64,000 nucleotides of DNA. Source: Saxidomus purpurata. Its lineage: Eukaryota; Mollusca; Bivalvia; Venerida; Veneridae. Shown here one piece after another: positions 1-14,454 of this stretch. Each line of letters opens with the position of its first letter. The stretch's first letter is position 1. The stretch lies in NCBI GenBank assembly GCA_022818135.1, contig JAFMSR010000015.1, positions 35,004,340 through 35,068,339 of the forward strand. Reading direction: 5' to 3'. A program made the position numbers and the translations under genes. The notes beneath the pieces are model-generated. The model searched no databases, was not told the DNA's origin, and saw only the letters and a list, made by a program, of their open reading frames with translations.

Positions 1-2164
1 ATTTGTGAGAATGAAAGTAAATGAGTATGATGAGTAAAATTTACTACATCCTCATCATTGAGTGTCATCATTTCTAAAGAAATATGAGAATAAGTTCAAC
101 AGAGATAATGATACTGATATTTTATCAATCACATTTATGTCTTTGCATCAGTTAAAACAGTCTTTTATCACAGTGTAGAGGATTGCATTGTATAATGTTT
201 ACATGCATATATCAATACATGCAGCTGGTAAATCACAGTGATGGGTGCTGTGCAGTCTTTTCTAGACTTACAGTTCAAAACTAAGAGAATTCTATAATTC
301 ATACCATTGCACTTTTTGTGACACAGTAACAGGATGTACAAAGATGTTGAAAGTATGGAGACAAGTTGCCCTGTGTCCATTGCTTTAAATAAAGATATTT
401 GATGGCAGGGGCTTTCACACCAGGCTTTTGCTCATTCAAAGTCACTGCAGGAGGAAATTTAAAATAAAAGCTAACTTGATCAAACTCTTTCTAGCTAGTT
501 AAAATTTTCTTAATCTGCCCAAAAAAAATTCTGGTGCTATTGTATTGATTTGAAGGCCATCATGAGTGTAACAGTGGTTATAATATTAGCTTGAATTTTG
601 CTTCACAAGCCAGATGACCAAGGATATATTCATGATTAAGTCATGTGAACTTTGCACTACATGTGCCTAAGTCCCCCTAGCTATACTGAATTCTTCACCT
701 TGAATAATAATGTGTATGTCATTTCTATTACCATGATTACTGATCTTGGCATGGTGTCTAATTAATAATTTTGTTCTGCGTGGGCTGTAGGTAATGTGGG
801 CAGTAGCTGAAAGTTCCAGATTATGTTGTAGCCAGTTGATGCTTCCGAGAACATAATTTGGACCACTTGCCATACTCTTATTCTGCTTTATTATGGTCAT
901 ATCAGTAAATTACATAAATATAAGAGTTGAAGTTATTTTTCAGAAAGTTTAGAGGTATCACTGAAATAAATTATTATGAGTTATTGCATTTATAATGATA
1001 ATCTATAGTTTACTGACTCCTTGAACTGAAATAAACTCATTTTAATTTTTAAACCATTAGCTGGCATTCAGTCCTTAGATTTACTTGCATTTTGGGATTA
1101 TCTGCCCACTTATTTCTTACAAATTCCCTCCATTTGCTGCCAAAAATGTAGTCCATGATCTAGTCCAGTGTAAAAAGGGGCTGAAAGTATTTTGCCATCT
1201 ACATGTTAGCATGTCTAGCCTGGTAGCCAGGCTGTCATAACACTAATTTTAACAAACACAATTATTAAGTAAATATTTTGTTAAATTTGGGGAAAAATCT
1301 TTTAATTTGATGATGAAGTCTGTATCTAGGGTGCATATGATTTTAGTATTACATACATATTATCACTATAATTATCATTATTGTTGTGATAATATGTATC
1401 ATGACAGTCTAGAACACCATTATTGATAGTGTTATCGTTTTTACTTGCAAGATAATAATTGTAAAACTAGTTTATGTAAATATATATATGGTTTTATGAC
1501 AGTTTTTGATAGAGAACAGCTGATAAATTTTTAGTAACTGATGTTGTGTCACTGAAGTTTATCATATAAAATCTGAGGCGAGATTTTTATTCATTTTCGG
1601 ATGGGAACATTACAAAATTGGCAAGTAAAACATTCATTCAGCATGTGAAGAAATTGCGTGTGTCAGCTGTATTATACAAATTGTTGTTGTAACCAAACAC
1701 TTCTCATTCATAAAATCATCCGTTTGTTAACTAGCTATTTAAAGGGATCTCTGATTACGGTTTGGCCTAGTTTCATTGTCCATTCATAAAATGTGGGAAG
1801 CAGTTTTAAATGTTTTTATTTCTGGTGTTTTTTTTTTCCGCCAGGAGGTAGACTGTATGTATGTCCTACAAAAACTGATCCATTCAATTATTCAAGGCTA
1901 GAATTTCTAAGAATAAAATAGGATACGATAGTAAAGTTTCTTGTACTTCTTAGAATTTGGCCCCACTCCCTCAAAAACAAGGAGAGTTTGGATGTGGAAA
2001 TGTGTTTTGATGTATAAAAAGCAACTTCATGCCTTAGTTTAAATCAAAAACTTCCAAAAGTTCACTCCGTATCTCATGCATTTGGTTATTTGGATTTTGT
2101 TCTTACACACTTGATAAGCAATTATTTCAAAGGTTAATTGATATTAAAGGGGGCGTACAATCCA

Positions 2165-2250
2165 ACTAGCAGATTTGTTACTTAGTCATAACACACTGGA
2201 CCTGTTATCCAGGGATAAGAAGTTCAATCCCCTTGATTTGCGATTCACCT
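2165..2250 (+). repeat. tRNA-derived SINE-like relic
   Basis: The stretch contains a perfect five-pair stem, CTGGA and TCCAG, around a seven-base loop, followed by GTTCAATCC, which fits a box B. This resembles an anticodon arm plus T arm. The loop lacks the expected T before the anticodon and no acceptor stem is seen, so it is a degenerate copy, not a working tRNA. Confidence 0.35.
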
Positions 2251-3564
2251 TTGTTTAATTAATTGCCGCAATTTTCAACTGAAACTTTTAGGTTTGGGTG
2301 ACATTTCTTTCATGTACAATGTACTGTATCATTTTATGTCATTTAAATTGCATTTTAGTCCAGTTTAATGGTGTGTCAGAGCTGTAACCGTTTTTGCCAA
2401 ACGTTTACAATTATACCTGTATAAGTTTTTGAACCCAACCCTATTTCCTCGGTAATTTTTTACAGCCAGTTTATTTTTGCGGAATGCCAAGAGGTAAAAA
2501 ATAATCTGCCTAGAAATATTGTTATGAAACAAAACTCCAGTGTTTGAATTCCAATAGATTATTATTGTTGATTTATTGTTTTGTAGCATGTATGAGGCAG
2601 TTGGCAAGAGCCTCCGGAGCTCACATTCCTCTGCTTTCATGATTCTTGAAAACTTTCATATTTACATATTTACCTGGTTTTAGATTTTTCCTTTGAACTT
2701 TGTACTTCAGTGAAGGTGGTTTTTCAAATGATGAGCTCAAGGAAGTTAGGTTTTTCCGGTATCACATTATTTGTAGATTTACCTGCGAAGATGAAAAAAC
2801 AAGGTCTGAGATGACTGGCCTGTGATGTTTGAGGATTGGTGAAGTGGTTCCACCAGCAAGTGAATAAGCTGTTTCAAATTCCTCAGCATCTGTTCCTTTT
2901 GAACATGCATGTACAAAAATACACTATATTTAGCACATGTTTCATGTTCTGTAGTTACTGGTACCCTGTTAATGATAATTTCAGATTTCAGACTTTTTTT
3001 TCTGATTTAGATTAACCAAGTTCAAAAAGAAATCAACCACATTAAAATGATTAGTGTATTTTTTGAGTGGTGTTGAACTATTCAGGTAGGCTTATATTTG
3101 AAGTTGTTTCAAGAGAAGTTCTACTGTTTGAAGGTGTGCTGATCCGTGTGTACCTTCCTTTTTCAGCTGACTTCCTCTTTATTTAATGTAAGATAATTGA
3201 GCAAAAGGGAATGCTCGTGGTCCATTTTTAAGTGATTTTCCTCTCCAGATTACATCTGACATTGCAAATAATGCTTTGTTTTAAGTATAAAAGAAGTATT
3301 GGCTATACTTTTATCAAAAGAGCAATTATCATTCTTGTAGTTTTAGAAAAATGTTCTTGTATAAAGTAAAGTCTTAAAGATATACTAATGATAGGTGAAA
3401 AATTAGATCATATATGTGTATGGAATTCACTGCTTGGCCACTCCTTCAGTTACCTTTATAACTTGTTAGGGAAGAGTTTTGAAGATATAATTTATAAGTA
3501 GTATAGGAATTTGTTTCATGTGATTTCTAAAATCAGGAGAAAATTAGGTAAAAAGAATAGTATC

Positions 3565-4177
3565 CAGTGTTTTTTGGGGCCTTTTTGGGGCCGAAATCGG
3601 CCCCATTCCCTCCAAATTAATATCTATTTTTCCCCATTTTGACAAAAATTCCCCCTAAAACTGTTGAAAAAATTTTGAGGAGTTGGCCAAACTTGTTATA
3701 AAAACATAAGATTTCATAAATTAAAGCACCAGAATAATTTCTTGCACTATCTTGACACGTTACAGAGAAATAGTCGGGTGAAAATCGCCGATTTTCGTTT
3801 GTCACCTATTTCCGCGACCCCGATTTTTGTTATTTTTTCAACGAAAACAGTGTTCCAAAGATGAATAAAGATACTAATACAATGTTTTCAATTGAAAATG
3901 AAGTATTACTTATTATTCATGTGTGTTTTAACACCTATGCTGCTAAGTTATGATCCTGACACCAGATTTTTATATAAAATTTTGTTATGTTAAATTCTTA
4001 TGTCCTCTCTTTTATATTTGGCAAAAGAAAATTGCCATTTACATGTGTTTTGGTTTCTATAATATAACATTTTTAAACAGTATTTTTATACTCGAAAAAT
4101 TTCCCCTTCAGGTAAAAAAAGAAATTCCCCCCCCCCGGCCCCCCCCCCCCCCCCCCTCAGACTGAAAAAAAACACTG
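3565..4177. mobile_element. Non-autonomous terminal-inverted-repeat element (MITE-like)
   Basis: The 613-bp segment starts with CAGTGTTTTTT and ends with its reverse complement, AAAAAACACTG. It is flanked on both sides by the direct repeat GTATC (3560-3564 and 4178-4182), which looks like a target-site duplication. The interior has no recognisable transposase; it has C-rich and G-rich runs near the ends. The CAGTG terminus recalls hAT elements, but those normally make 8-bp duplications, so the superfamily is left open. Confidence 0.6.
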
Positions 4178-7100
4178 GTATCACTTACCCTATTTCTATG
4201 TTAAAACAAGAGGCCTGCCTTAAAGTTTAAAGTCCCAGAAGCACACTTACAGGTAGCTCTTTTTTCTATGACTTTTATTTGATGTTCCAAAAACATTCCT
4301 CACTTTGCCTTTTAAATTGGTAAGTACATGTTAGAAGTCTTGCACTGTATTTTTTTTAATGATATTGCAGAAACTTTAGAAGGAAGACTTTACTGACAAT
4401 TCTTTTTTTGTGTGAAGAAATGACTTGAAATACGAAAGTAAGGCATAGTATGACAAGTTGCCAACATGTTTTAGAGTGAATAGGACATGGTTATATCTTT
4501 AGCCTATCGGTAAATTAATTTTAGTATGTCAGTAAATTCAAAGTGATCCTGGGACTTTAACCGACCAGGTCATTCTGTCTATCACCTTGAGGACTCTAAG
4601 ATCACTTTCAGATTGCCGAAATCCGTGATTTGCATCGCTTAACAATATTTATTGGCATCACAATTTTAAAATCACTCATTTTACATTTTAACTAGTTAGG
4701 TTACCATGGATATATGTGTACACTTCTGAAATGTCAAGCGCCTCCTGTAGGGTAAATGTTGGCTATAAATGATGATATGTGGTATAATTTTCTCCTGTAT
4801 GCATGTTTTACATTGTGTATATGAGTGAAGGATGATTTGATATAAAAGGTCATCTTGTGGACACCAGTGGTATAATCAATAACAGTACTGTCAATGGACT
4901 TAGTATCTAAACTTGGAATTGTTAAGGAGATTATATAAACAGATTATTCAAATGTCTTAGAATGCAAATTTGGTGTAAGTTTGATTTTAATTTGCTGTTG
5001 TTTGTTTATGGAGGGCTTCGCATACTTTCAAACAATTTTCCAGTGATATGATAATAATGATAACGGCTTTAGTTGGCGAGAAGGTGCAATTGATATGGTA
5101 CCCTTAAAATTATCTTGCTTGCAGATTTTGGTATGTGCAAACAAACAAATATACGTATTAGCAGAACTTTCCAGGAACCATAGATTAATGATATGCTACA
5201 TTACCGAGTACAATGTATTAAAGTAGATAGTAATAAGTGGTAGAAATAATTGAACTGTCTTTATCATTTGTTTATAAACTGTTTTTTATAAAGTCATTTA
5301 TTAAAGGAAGAATGATTATACTGCTGTGCTCTGTACAGAACATCGGTACAATGATTATAAAAAAAATATCCTCAATTTGTATGAATGATTGTTTTAGAGT
5401 TTAATGTTACACTGAGTTATGGCCCTTCGGTAGTTTGAAATATTCACTTTACAGTGCTGCTCTTAATTAAAACGCTGACATCTTTTAAACATACCGCTTA
5501 AAATTTGTGGTTTTAATTTATTTCCATGGCCACTGGCATGTTGTGCACCTTTTATCTTTAGAATAGGTTAAATGGAATTTATTTAAATGTGATGCCTTAT
5601 CTTAGAAGATAATTTATCTGATTGTCTGTAATTTGATTTATTTCTTATCTGCAGGAGGATTCTGGCATTTTGTGGGAAAAAAATTCATTGGAGAGATTGT
5701 TCAAATTGCTGTTTTTTTTGGTGATTAAATTTAATTCTTTCCCGAACTGGTTCAGCAATTAGTATTGATCATCGTATTAGTTTCATAGTGTGTAGGCGTT
5801 ATTATGAGATTCCATCCAAAGAGAGAAGCAAATCATTCTTGCATGTATTATTTATTATTAATTTCCTTATTTTTCTACATATTACACAGGGACATTTTAA
5901 ACCTCATGTTTGTAATGTGTTTTTATCATACATGGTATGAAAGTGAATGTTTATACGGATGGGAGTAAGGTCAAGAATTATAATAAGTGGGAGTCATTAT
6001 TTTGTGCTGTCTGTCACAAAGTTTGTCTGGACAACTGGTCGCACACGCCTGGATGGATTTTAATGACAGTTAGTAGAAATGGTTAGTACCAAGTGTAGTT
6101 GTGGATTATCTTAAGGATTTTCTGATTCATTGATTTTTGTGTGAGGTATGGGCCTTATTGGTATTGATGTACTTAGAAAACTCCTGATATTCAGTTAAAT
6201 CCTCTCTAAACTTCTTCTCCAGAACCCGGCCTTTGCTGGATTTTCATGAAACTTTGTAGAAGAAATCCCAGAAATGTGATGTCAGCTGTAAAAGACCTTA
6301 AAATATCAAACAGCAGTTTAAGGGTTTTATATATTATATAACATAAGTACCAGTATACTAGCTCGTGAATCGAGTCAAAGCCCTGAGCTATAGAAGTGGC
6401 GCCCACATGACCTTTAAATAGAAATTTACCACATTTCTTTACAATTGAGTAGTTTTTTAATTTAGTCGAACTTTACACAATTACAGTTTTTCAATTTTCC
6501 TTGCCCATTTTGAATAATGCCTCAGTGTTTCGCTGCTATTTAGTTCTTCTCTAGGGAAAAGGTTTTCCATTCAGGCATTTCAAAGTGCTATAAAGTATTA
6601 ATAATGCTCTATAGATATGTACCTAATTAATATTTTGTCTGTGACAGACTACAGGTGTCATGTTTCCTGGAAATGAATTCATTTAAAATGTCACAGTATA
6701 ATACAGGAAATGTTGTGGCCATGATATGAATTATTAGCAGGCTAGTTGCCTGGTTACAATGTAAGATAATATTAATATTACACAGTATTTGCACATGACT
6801 AAATAAATAATTTCATTCTGCAGTATTTCCCATAGGCTTTCAACAGATTTAAGCTCAGAATTCAAGATTTTTTTGCTAACTTTTATAGAAGTATTTTTAA
6901 AGATGGAGTTGAGACCAATTTTGTGCAAGGATTTTGACAAAGGTACTTATTAGAAAATAAATGTTTATTGCAGATAATTATGTCAGATTTTAACAAATTC
7001 AATTTGTAGATCTACCAGTAATTAAAATGATCAAATAGGCACATTTGTACTGAACTGCCAGAAAATAGACAGGAAGAGTGCCGTCTTTGAACAAGCTTAT

Positions 7101-9465
7101 AATCAACAGCATGAAATGTCTATTATTATCATTTTGCTAATAATTTAACTTGACTTATGGGTGAAGTCGACTTTTGGCTGAGAATTTACGGTACATGAGA
7201 TATTTTGGAAGAACTTTAATAATGACTTCTAAAATAAAGGTCAAAATTTATTATGGATAAAATACCGTTGTAAGATTTATACACTTTACATTACTTTAAT
7301 TTTCTGCCATGTGGAAAAAAAAACCTGAAAATTTGTTCACAATCAAGATAAATAGAGATTTAGTATAAATTTCTTTAGATTGATAGAAAGTGTCAAAAGT
7401 TGCCTTGTGTTCAATGTAAAATGATCTGGGTTATTTTGTAACTTGAATTTTTTGTCCTCTAACGTTTTATATCCTGTCAGAGCAGTATCGGGTTCATCAT
7501 ACCCGCCTATCTTCATACACATCTAGAAATTGTAGCTTTTTTATGAAATTGGTTTTAGAAAAAAAAAATCAGCTTATCAGATAAAAAAAGTTTAGTTACA
7601 GTTTTAGATAGCGTACTAGAGACAGTGAAACAGCAGTAGAATGACAGCGAGTGGTGTGAAGAACATTTAAATGCTCAAAAAATTAACGGACATGTTACAT
7701 TGGAACTGACTTTCCATTTGAGTGTGATTGTAGATTAATATGCATAACCTGGAAGTCTTCTAATTGGTTTAGTAAGCAAAGGTAATATTCCATTTAAAGT
7801 ATATAGAAGTGAAGTGATAGAAATATTTCGGATTTTGTGAAATTGTAAAATTACCTGTACATGCTGTATGAATTATAGGGAGAGTGCTTTCTGTTTTGCA
7901 GAAGAAAAGGATTTCAGGCTAGGTATGAAATGTTAAGAAATAAACCCTACATAAAAGTTTTCATTTGATGCAGCAGCATGCATGATTAGATGCGTTTGAA
8001 GTGTAGTTATAGAAGTCTTAAGAAAAGATTTATTTCCAGTTTTTCTGGTAATCTTTCTCACAGATGTTACATAATCTGCAAATCCACCAGACAACATACT
8101 TGTGTTGTGAATAAATGTACTTATAAAGAACAGTAAAAGAAAATCCTTTGTTTTAACATTATAAATTCCTACGTATTCAGGAATCTGTTTGATTCGATGT
8201 TTGAATCTGTTTGATTAGATGAATGCCTTGAATTAGTGACAGACATTACAGAAGTCAAAATTTATTAAGTGCCTCTGAAAAAAAACTTACCACTGACAAG
8301 ATTCATTAATCAAGAAAGGCGCAGGAAGAGTTAATAGCGCTTTAGGACTGCACAGAAAGTTATTTTATTGACCGGAGAGACATGAAATAAAGTGGAAAGT
8401 TGAATAATATCTGCAAATTTTTTTTTTATACCAAATCAAAACTCTGTGATTGTAAATATGAAATATAGATATACAGTAGACCAGTGAATAATCTAGCCGT
8501 GCGTTCTGCGTCATAGACGCACAAAAAATGCAAAGGACGCAAAGATTTGAAAAAATGCGAGATAAGCAAGTTGGATAAAATATGACTTGGGTATAGGGTG
8601 TGGCAGTGGTAGAAACGCCCACGAACTTGATTTTTGTTGATAGAAAGAACTTTTGCATGAAATCTTTCTACCATCTTATGACGGTGTTAAATACGGTACT
8701 TAAGAGTGGTGTTTCAGACTAGCTAACAGGACTTTAAATTAGAATTATTTTCAACTGAAAAATTGTGTACACGTATTTTTTTACTTTTGACATTTATCAA
8801 ATTCAAAATTTTGCCTGACCAACGTACATTTGTATGCTTGATATAGTGCATAACCAAAATAAAACTTACTCAAAAATTGCTATTCCAACTGGTTTTTATA
8901 ATCCAAACTAATCAGACCCGTCAAAATATTCGGTCTTGTAATATCCTCCCGAGTTGATCAAAGGGACCTTTCTCTGGATCGTCTTTGATCTGGTAACACC
9001 TGGACTTTATGACTGAGTCGCCCTGCAGAAATTATTTTTTCGACAGTTAATTCTTTAAAATAAATAATTGTAGAAGAAAATTGTTACTTAGAAAATCGGC
9101 TTGAAGCGCCGTGATTTTGTTATAAACATAACGTTTATTTTAAGTAAAGAATACTTGGATACTTATTAATGTTAATTACTTGAAAATCAAACTTTTCGAT
9201 TTACAAATTATCAACATATTACTCAATCAGTGGTGTCATATACCTCAAATTTCAAAGTTGACTAGTTATTTGTCATCCGTTATGAATGTCCCCTTTTTCA
9301 CACCTACCGCGACATTCACGAGTGACAAATGCTAATTGGAGAATAAACCTACTAATTACAGATTTTTTAACGGTAAATGATTTTTTAAAATCAAATATCT
9401 AGGTTTAATATTTTCAATAGCTCAATACTTTTAGAAACTCAAATTATATTTGAAAAATACAGCAT

Positions 9466-9890
9466 ATCATCTACACCTGAGAAAATAAATCCGGGATAGC
9501 TCTGTTTTATTTTCTGACTTTTTCCGAAAGGGACCCATTGTTTCATAGTTGGGACTCATTTTTTGAAAAATGTGCGTCCCAGGGACTTTATAATCAAAAC
9601 CTAGATTATTCAAAATCTGGAATACTCTATCTAACGTTTTGACTTGGGACCAAAATAAATGTATAAGTTTACCATAACATCTACACCTGAGGAAACAATC
9701 CCGATAACTCTGTTTGGATTTTACAGATTTATATCCTTTTTAACTTAGAATTTGGGTAAGGAAGATTTTATAAAGTAAATATCTTGATATAAAAGTATTG
9801 ACTTGAACTAAAGTATTTTCAACCATCAACTTATGCACCTGAGGACATCCCCATAACTCTGTTTTGTTTTGATAGATTTGCCTTTTAACT
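9466..9890. repeat. Three diverged copies of a short dispersed unit
   Basis: Related text occurs near 9466, 9675 and 9825. Each has a core like CTACACCTGAGGAAA, then a variant of CCCGATAACTCTG and a T-rich tail. The spacing is uneven, about 209 and 150 bp. This looks like an old local duplication of a noncoding repeat. Confidence 0.5.
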
Positions 9891-10516
9891 TAGAATTTTT
9901 TGTTAAAGAATCAACTATAATGACTTCAAATTTAATCTGTATGTTCACTGTAACCTTCACCTCGATTTTGCTGCCCAAGATTAGATTTGTCCCGGGTCTT
10001 ATCAGACTATTATGGAAATACTCAAAACGGCTTTTTTTGAAATGCCGTATGCAACATATCCCCCCTCCCCCCAGTTGGCTTGCAGGGCCGTAAGGCTTTG
10101 AATGCAATGTACATTTACAAAGGTCTTTGAACAAGTTTCATCTTTGACCTTAATTCTTATAGACTTCGTCTCCTGTTCTTAGACACCCCCATTTTACACA
10201 CTCTTCCGTTTTTATCAATATCGAGATGTTACCTGTCTAATGTGTATGTATTGAAGACACAATTTATAATTGACAGAATCTTCATTTCTTGCTGTTTATA
10301 AATGCAAATAAATTTTCTCAGTTTTGACACAATTCAGTACAAATTACGCATTCCGCATATTACACAGCTTACGTCACAAACAAACAATTAATTTTGGGTC
10401 GTTAACCAAATCACTGAGTGAATAGCCGCACGTGTTGTGTTTCGCACCTCTGACAGCAGACGACAATTGAGCGGATACAATCGCGTGCAGCTTTTCGCAC
10501 CTTGTTTGGCAGGTGA

Positions 10517-10730
10517 TAAATGTCAAATCGAGATATCGGATGTCAAAATAGAGGAAATTTCATAGTTGGGGATCAAAAATTTAGTCGAGATAACGAAAAA
10601 ATTGAGAATAACAAATCGAGATATCTGTCGTTGATTTATATAGAACAAGAAGGGGAAAAATCGGGACCGAGAAAATCCAGTCAAGATATCGAAAAATCGA
10701 GATAACCGAAGTCGAGATAACGGATGTGGA
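10517..10730. repeat. Cluster of TCGAGATA motifs
   Basis: Short motifs of the form TCGAGATAACG or TCGAGATATC recur at least six times in about 210 bp, ending in TCGAGATAACGGATGTGG. The short open frame across the cluster is made of the repeats and is not treated as a gene. Confidence 0.5.
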
Positions 10731-12539
10731 CTGTATGTCTTAAATTTGCTGTAAAACTAAAATTTAGCTATCTATGAAGTTACCACCATTTTATTATACA
10801 AACCATATAAAAGTTGCATGTACTTATGAAATATCATTTTGTCTTTTGGAATGACATAGGGTAGGTCATTTTTATAGGTAATTTATTTCAAACTTTTAAG
10901 GCATAATCTCTGGGGTATTGTATGTACAGGAACTTTAGTATTGTATTTATGATTTATGTATCATTTATCCATTTTAACTTATCTAAGACAGCATACATAA
11001 GCCTACTGTCTGCAACAAGTGAGACTATATACCATCTCGCGTTACATTTTAATGTTGATTTTGTATGAACAAACATTTTCCAGTTGCACAAAATGTTAAA
11101 AGTCCAGACTATATAATCTAAAGCTGATTAAAATTTCAACATGTTGTGAAAATGCTTTATGAAGTTTTACAGACACCTCATTGTTTGCAGTCTGATGTCG
11201 GCAAACAATTCTTTGGAAATACATCCTGATGAGATAAATTTGTAACATTTGAATGTTTGTACACAATGTTAAATTATAATCTTCACAATGTTTTTGCTGG
11301 GAGCATGATATCTTTAATATGTGTTAAGTTTCCAAATGTATGCAAGTTTTCAACCCCCACCCCATCACCGTCCCAACACATTCTGCCCCTGCACCCCCTC
11401 AAAGTTTCTTCAAAGCATTGGGCATGTGAAGATATCCCGCTCAATGTTTGTTGTTGTATATATCTGTAGTGCTATATGACCTTTTGAATATTTTTCTGCA
11501 TGAGGTGTAATATTTTTACTGATAGATCCCTGACAGTTGGTGATATTTTCTCAATGTCTCACCACTGATGTAGATTATCTAGAAGGATCATGATGATAAG
11601 GCAATTAGATAAGAGGCTGCCTGCAGATTCTAACTGTTGCCTTGATGGCTTATCAGTTAACATGTGATCGTAATCTGGGTGAAAAAATATTTAAGTACAT
11701 AAACACTACCAGGCTGCTGGCAGCATTCCTTCTTGTTTCATCAGTCATAACAAAGTGGTTTTTTTATGTAAATGGATTAGATGTAGAGGAGACTTGACCG
11801 AATTTAGCCTATTGTACTATAGGGATTTTTTAACGTATCGTTTACATATTTACAAAATAACTACCGGAAACTGAAATAAGCTGACATGCACTTTTACCAG
11901 AATAGCTACAGATATTCTACATCATGAAAAAACTGTCTGATTATGTATTGTTTTGATAGGCGGATAGGCAAGAAATTGTTACAGAAATCTCAGAAAAGAT
12001 AGTTTTGTCAGGTTGTTGTGGACTTTAATTAAACCTCATTGCTCTTGCATCACATTTGTACAAAAGCAGTCATTGTTCAATGAAAGAACGGGAGCAGGTG
12101 AATTATGCAGTTTTATCCCAGAAGCCAAATTTTGGCATGGAAACTTGAAGCATTACCAGAAAGTCAAGAAGGCCACACAGAGTGGAATAGATTTCTTGCC
12201 AAATTGTAAACAGCAAAAATACATCTTCATTGATGTGTATAGTATGTTCTACACTGGTACAACCGCCATGAAACTATTTGGTTCAATTCTAGTACAGTGG
12301 CGTGGTGTACTTTACCCTGAAATTGATGCATGCCAGTACTCTCTCTGCACAAGACTGAGTTGTTTTAATAATATATTAGACTTTTTGAGAAGAGTGAGCT
12401 CCCATAGAGCTTGAATGCTGTCAACAGAACTCATTCGTAAAGCTTTCATCCAATGTATGCAATCAAACTTTACCATAGTGATTTGTATCAAGCTGAGTTG
12501 TGTATTTCGTTAGCTTGTTGGGCTTAGATATTTCTTCAT

Positions 12540-13370
12540 TGAGTTATTGCCCTTTGATTTGTCCTTGTCCGAAGCAATGTCTGGATGGACTCCAAATCTT
12601 GTCATCTCATGAATGCCTGAAGGAATTTCAATGAAACTTTGTAGAAGTGATCAGTACCCAGCCTGAGTAGTAACGCATATTATCAGAAAATTAAAATTAG
12701 GTGAAAATCAAGGTCAGAATAACAAAAAAGGTGTTTCTTTTTTGGCTCTTAAGACTTCTCATATAGGATTGGAGGGATTTCAGTGAAACTTAGCAGAAGT
12801 GATCAGTACCCAAGCCTATTTGCTTGGTTACGGTCATGTAACTAAAAGATGTAATTTACTTTTCAAAACATTTTCTCCTCATTTAAGATGTAAGAATTTC
12901 AGTGAAATTTTGCATAAGACTAATTTTCTGCATAATGAAGAAAATTTAAAAAGGGAGATAATAATTCTAGTGTTTGTTTTTACCTTTTATAAAGTAAAAT
13001 AAAAATATCAAATTCTTACAACTTCATTTATTAAATATATTTGTTTGGAAAGCAAACAACATTAATTAAGACAATTATATTACGTATATATTAGCTTGCA
13101 CTTTTCTCATAAATGGTTTTTCTGTATTGAAAATTTAAAAAGGGAGATAACAGAAGTTTTACAGCAACATTTTCAGGATTGATTTACAGGTTGTGCATAT
13201 TGATGGGAGATATTTTTTTATTGTTATGGCCCTTTGTATTTTTCATATGTGTAAACCTTCAATTGCATTGTTTGGTGCGCTCATCCTCAGCAACCACTGC
13301 CTGAAAATCTATGAAACTTCAAAGGAGTGATTGGTACATGTACCAAGCTGAGTTACATGTGCATATCATG
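12540..13370. repeat. Dispersed noncoding repeat with repeated AGAAGTGATCAGTACC core
   Basis: Related segments containing GAAACTT followed by AGAAGTGATCAGTACC occur near 12640 and 12785, with a weaker copy near 13310. Part of the same text (ATGAAACTTTGTAGAAG) also appears near 6245. This pattern suggests fragments of one interspersed family. Confidence 0.4.
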
Positions 13371-14454
13371 AAAATGCTGTACTCCGAAAATAGCATGGCC
13401 TACATGTGTAGTGGTATCATTCTTCTGCTGTGTCAAGTGGCTAGCTAAAATTAGAATGACCGTGTCAAGTTGGCATCTTGGATATTCATTACCTTCAGTG
13501 ATAAAAAAATAAACTTAGCATAAAACTTTGTTCACTTTATGTTTTGTATTAGTTTTAAAACTTCTAAGAAATATCAGTAATTGCAAGTGCACTAGGTCAC
13601 TGAACTCATATGAATGACTGCAGATGGCACATATTATAACCTTGGTGCATGTTTGATATGGATGTTTTGCTTATTATAAAATGTTTATGTCTTTGTAGAG
13701 CTATTGCTAAAAACAGATCAATGTGACATCTGCTCAGGTGTGAGTGCATGCATGACTGTTGCAATCTATGTCAGGCTTATATATCTCATCGTATAAGTAC
13801 AGTCCTAGATGACTTAGCATTTTGTCTATCAGTGTATCAGAATTGATAACTAACATTTACGAGGTTATGAAATACTGTCTTGCTTTAATGTGATATCTTC
13901 TGTCACTTCCATCTAACCATCAGGGGCGCAGCTGTGATGAAAAGTTTCCTAAAGCGGCTAGGTGTGTCATTTTCTTTTCCATTTATTTCTTAATATGTTA
14001 GGCCTGCATTTTGTTGCTCATGCAGTCTTGATCTGTAGACTATCAGAATGTATGGAAGTCTTGCCGTTAGACTTGGCAGCATCCCGCCACGTTATCAAAC
14101 TTTACTGTCTGCAGCTGCTTGTCTTAGGGTGAATCTATACCAGTCACTCATCTGGGAGATACACAACTGGCAACATCTCCATTGCAGGTGATTAAATTGA
14201 AAAGCTTAAAAAATTACAAGGAATTAAATTGCAGACTGTGATTGCATGAGAACAGATTTTGATAAATACTTTGGCAGGGTAAATTAGAGAACAGTTCTGA
14301 TTTCCTGAACCTAAATGTTTCAGTAGAATTGTTGGCAGGGTACAATAATTGTATTAAAGAAAAAAGTTCCATGATGTGAGCATGACTTTTTCCCTGATAG
14401 AATATTGGAAGTAAACGTTTTTGGCAGTGTAACATGATTGTATCGCTACGAGTT

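Noticed and set aside
12013..12414. 133-codon open frame on the + strand
   Set aside because: It begins with TTG, lacks recognisable domains and lies beside dispersed repeats; a frame of this length is expected by chance in an AT-rich window of this size.
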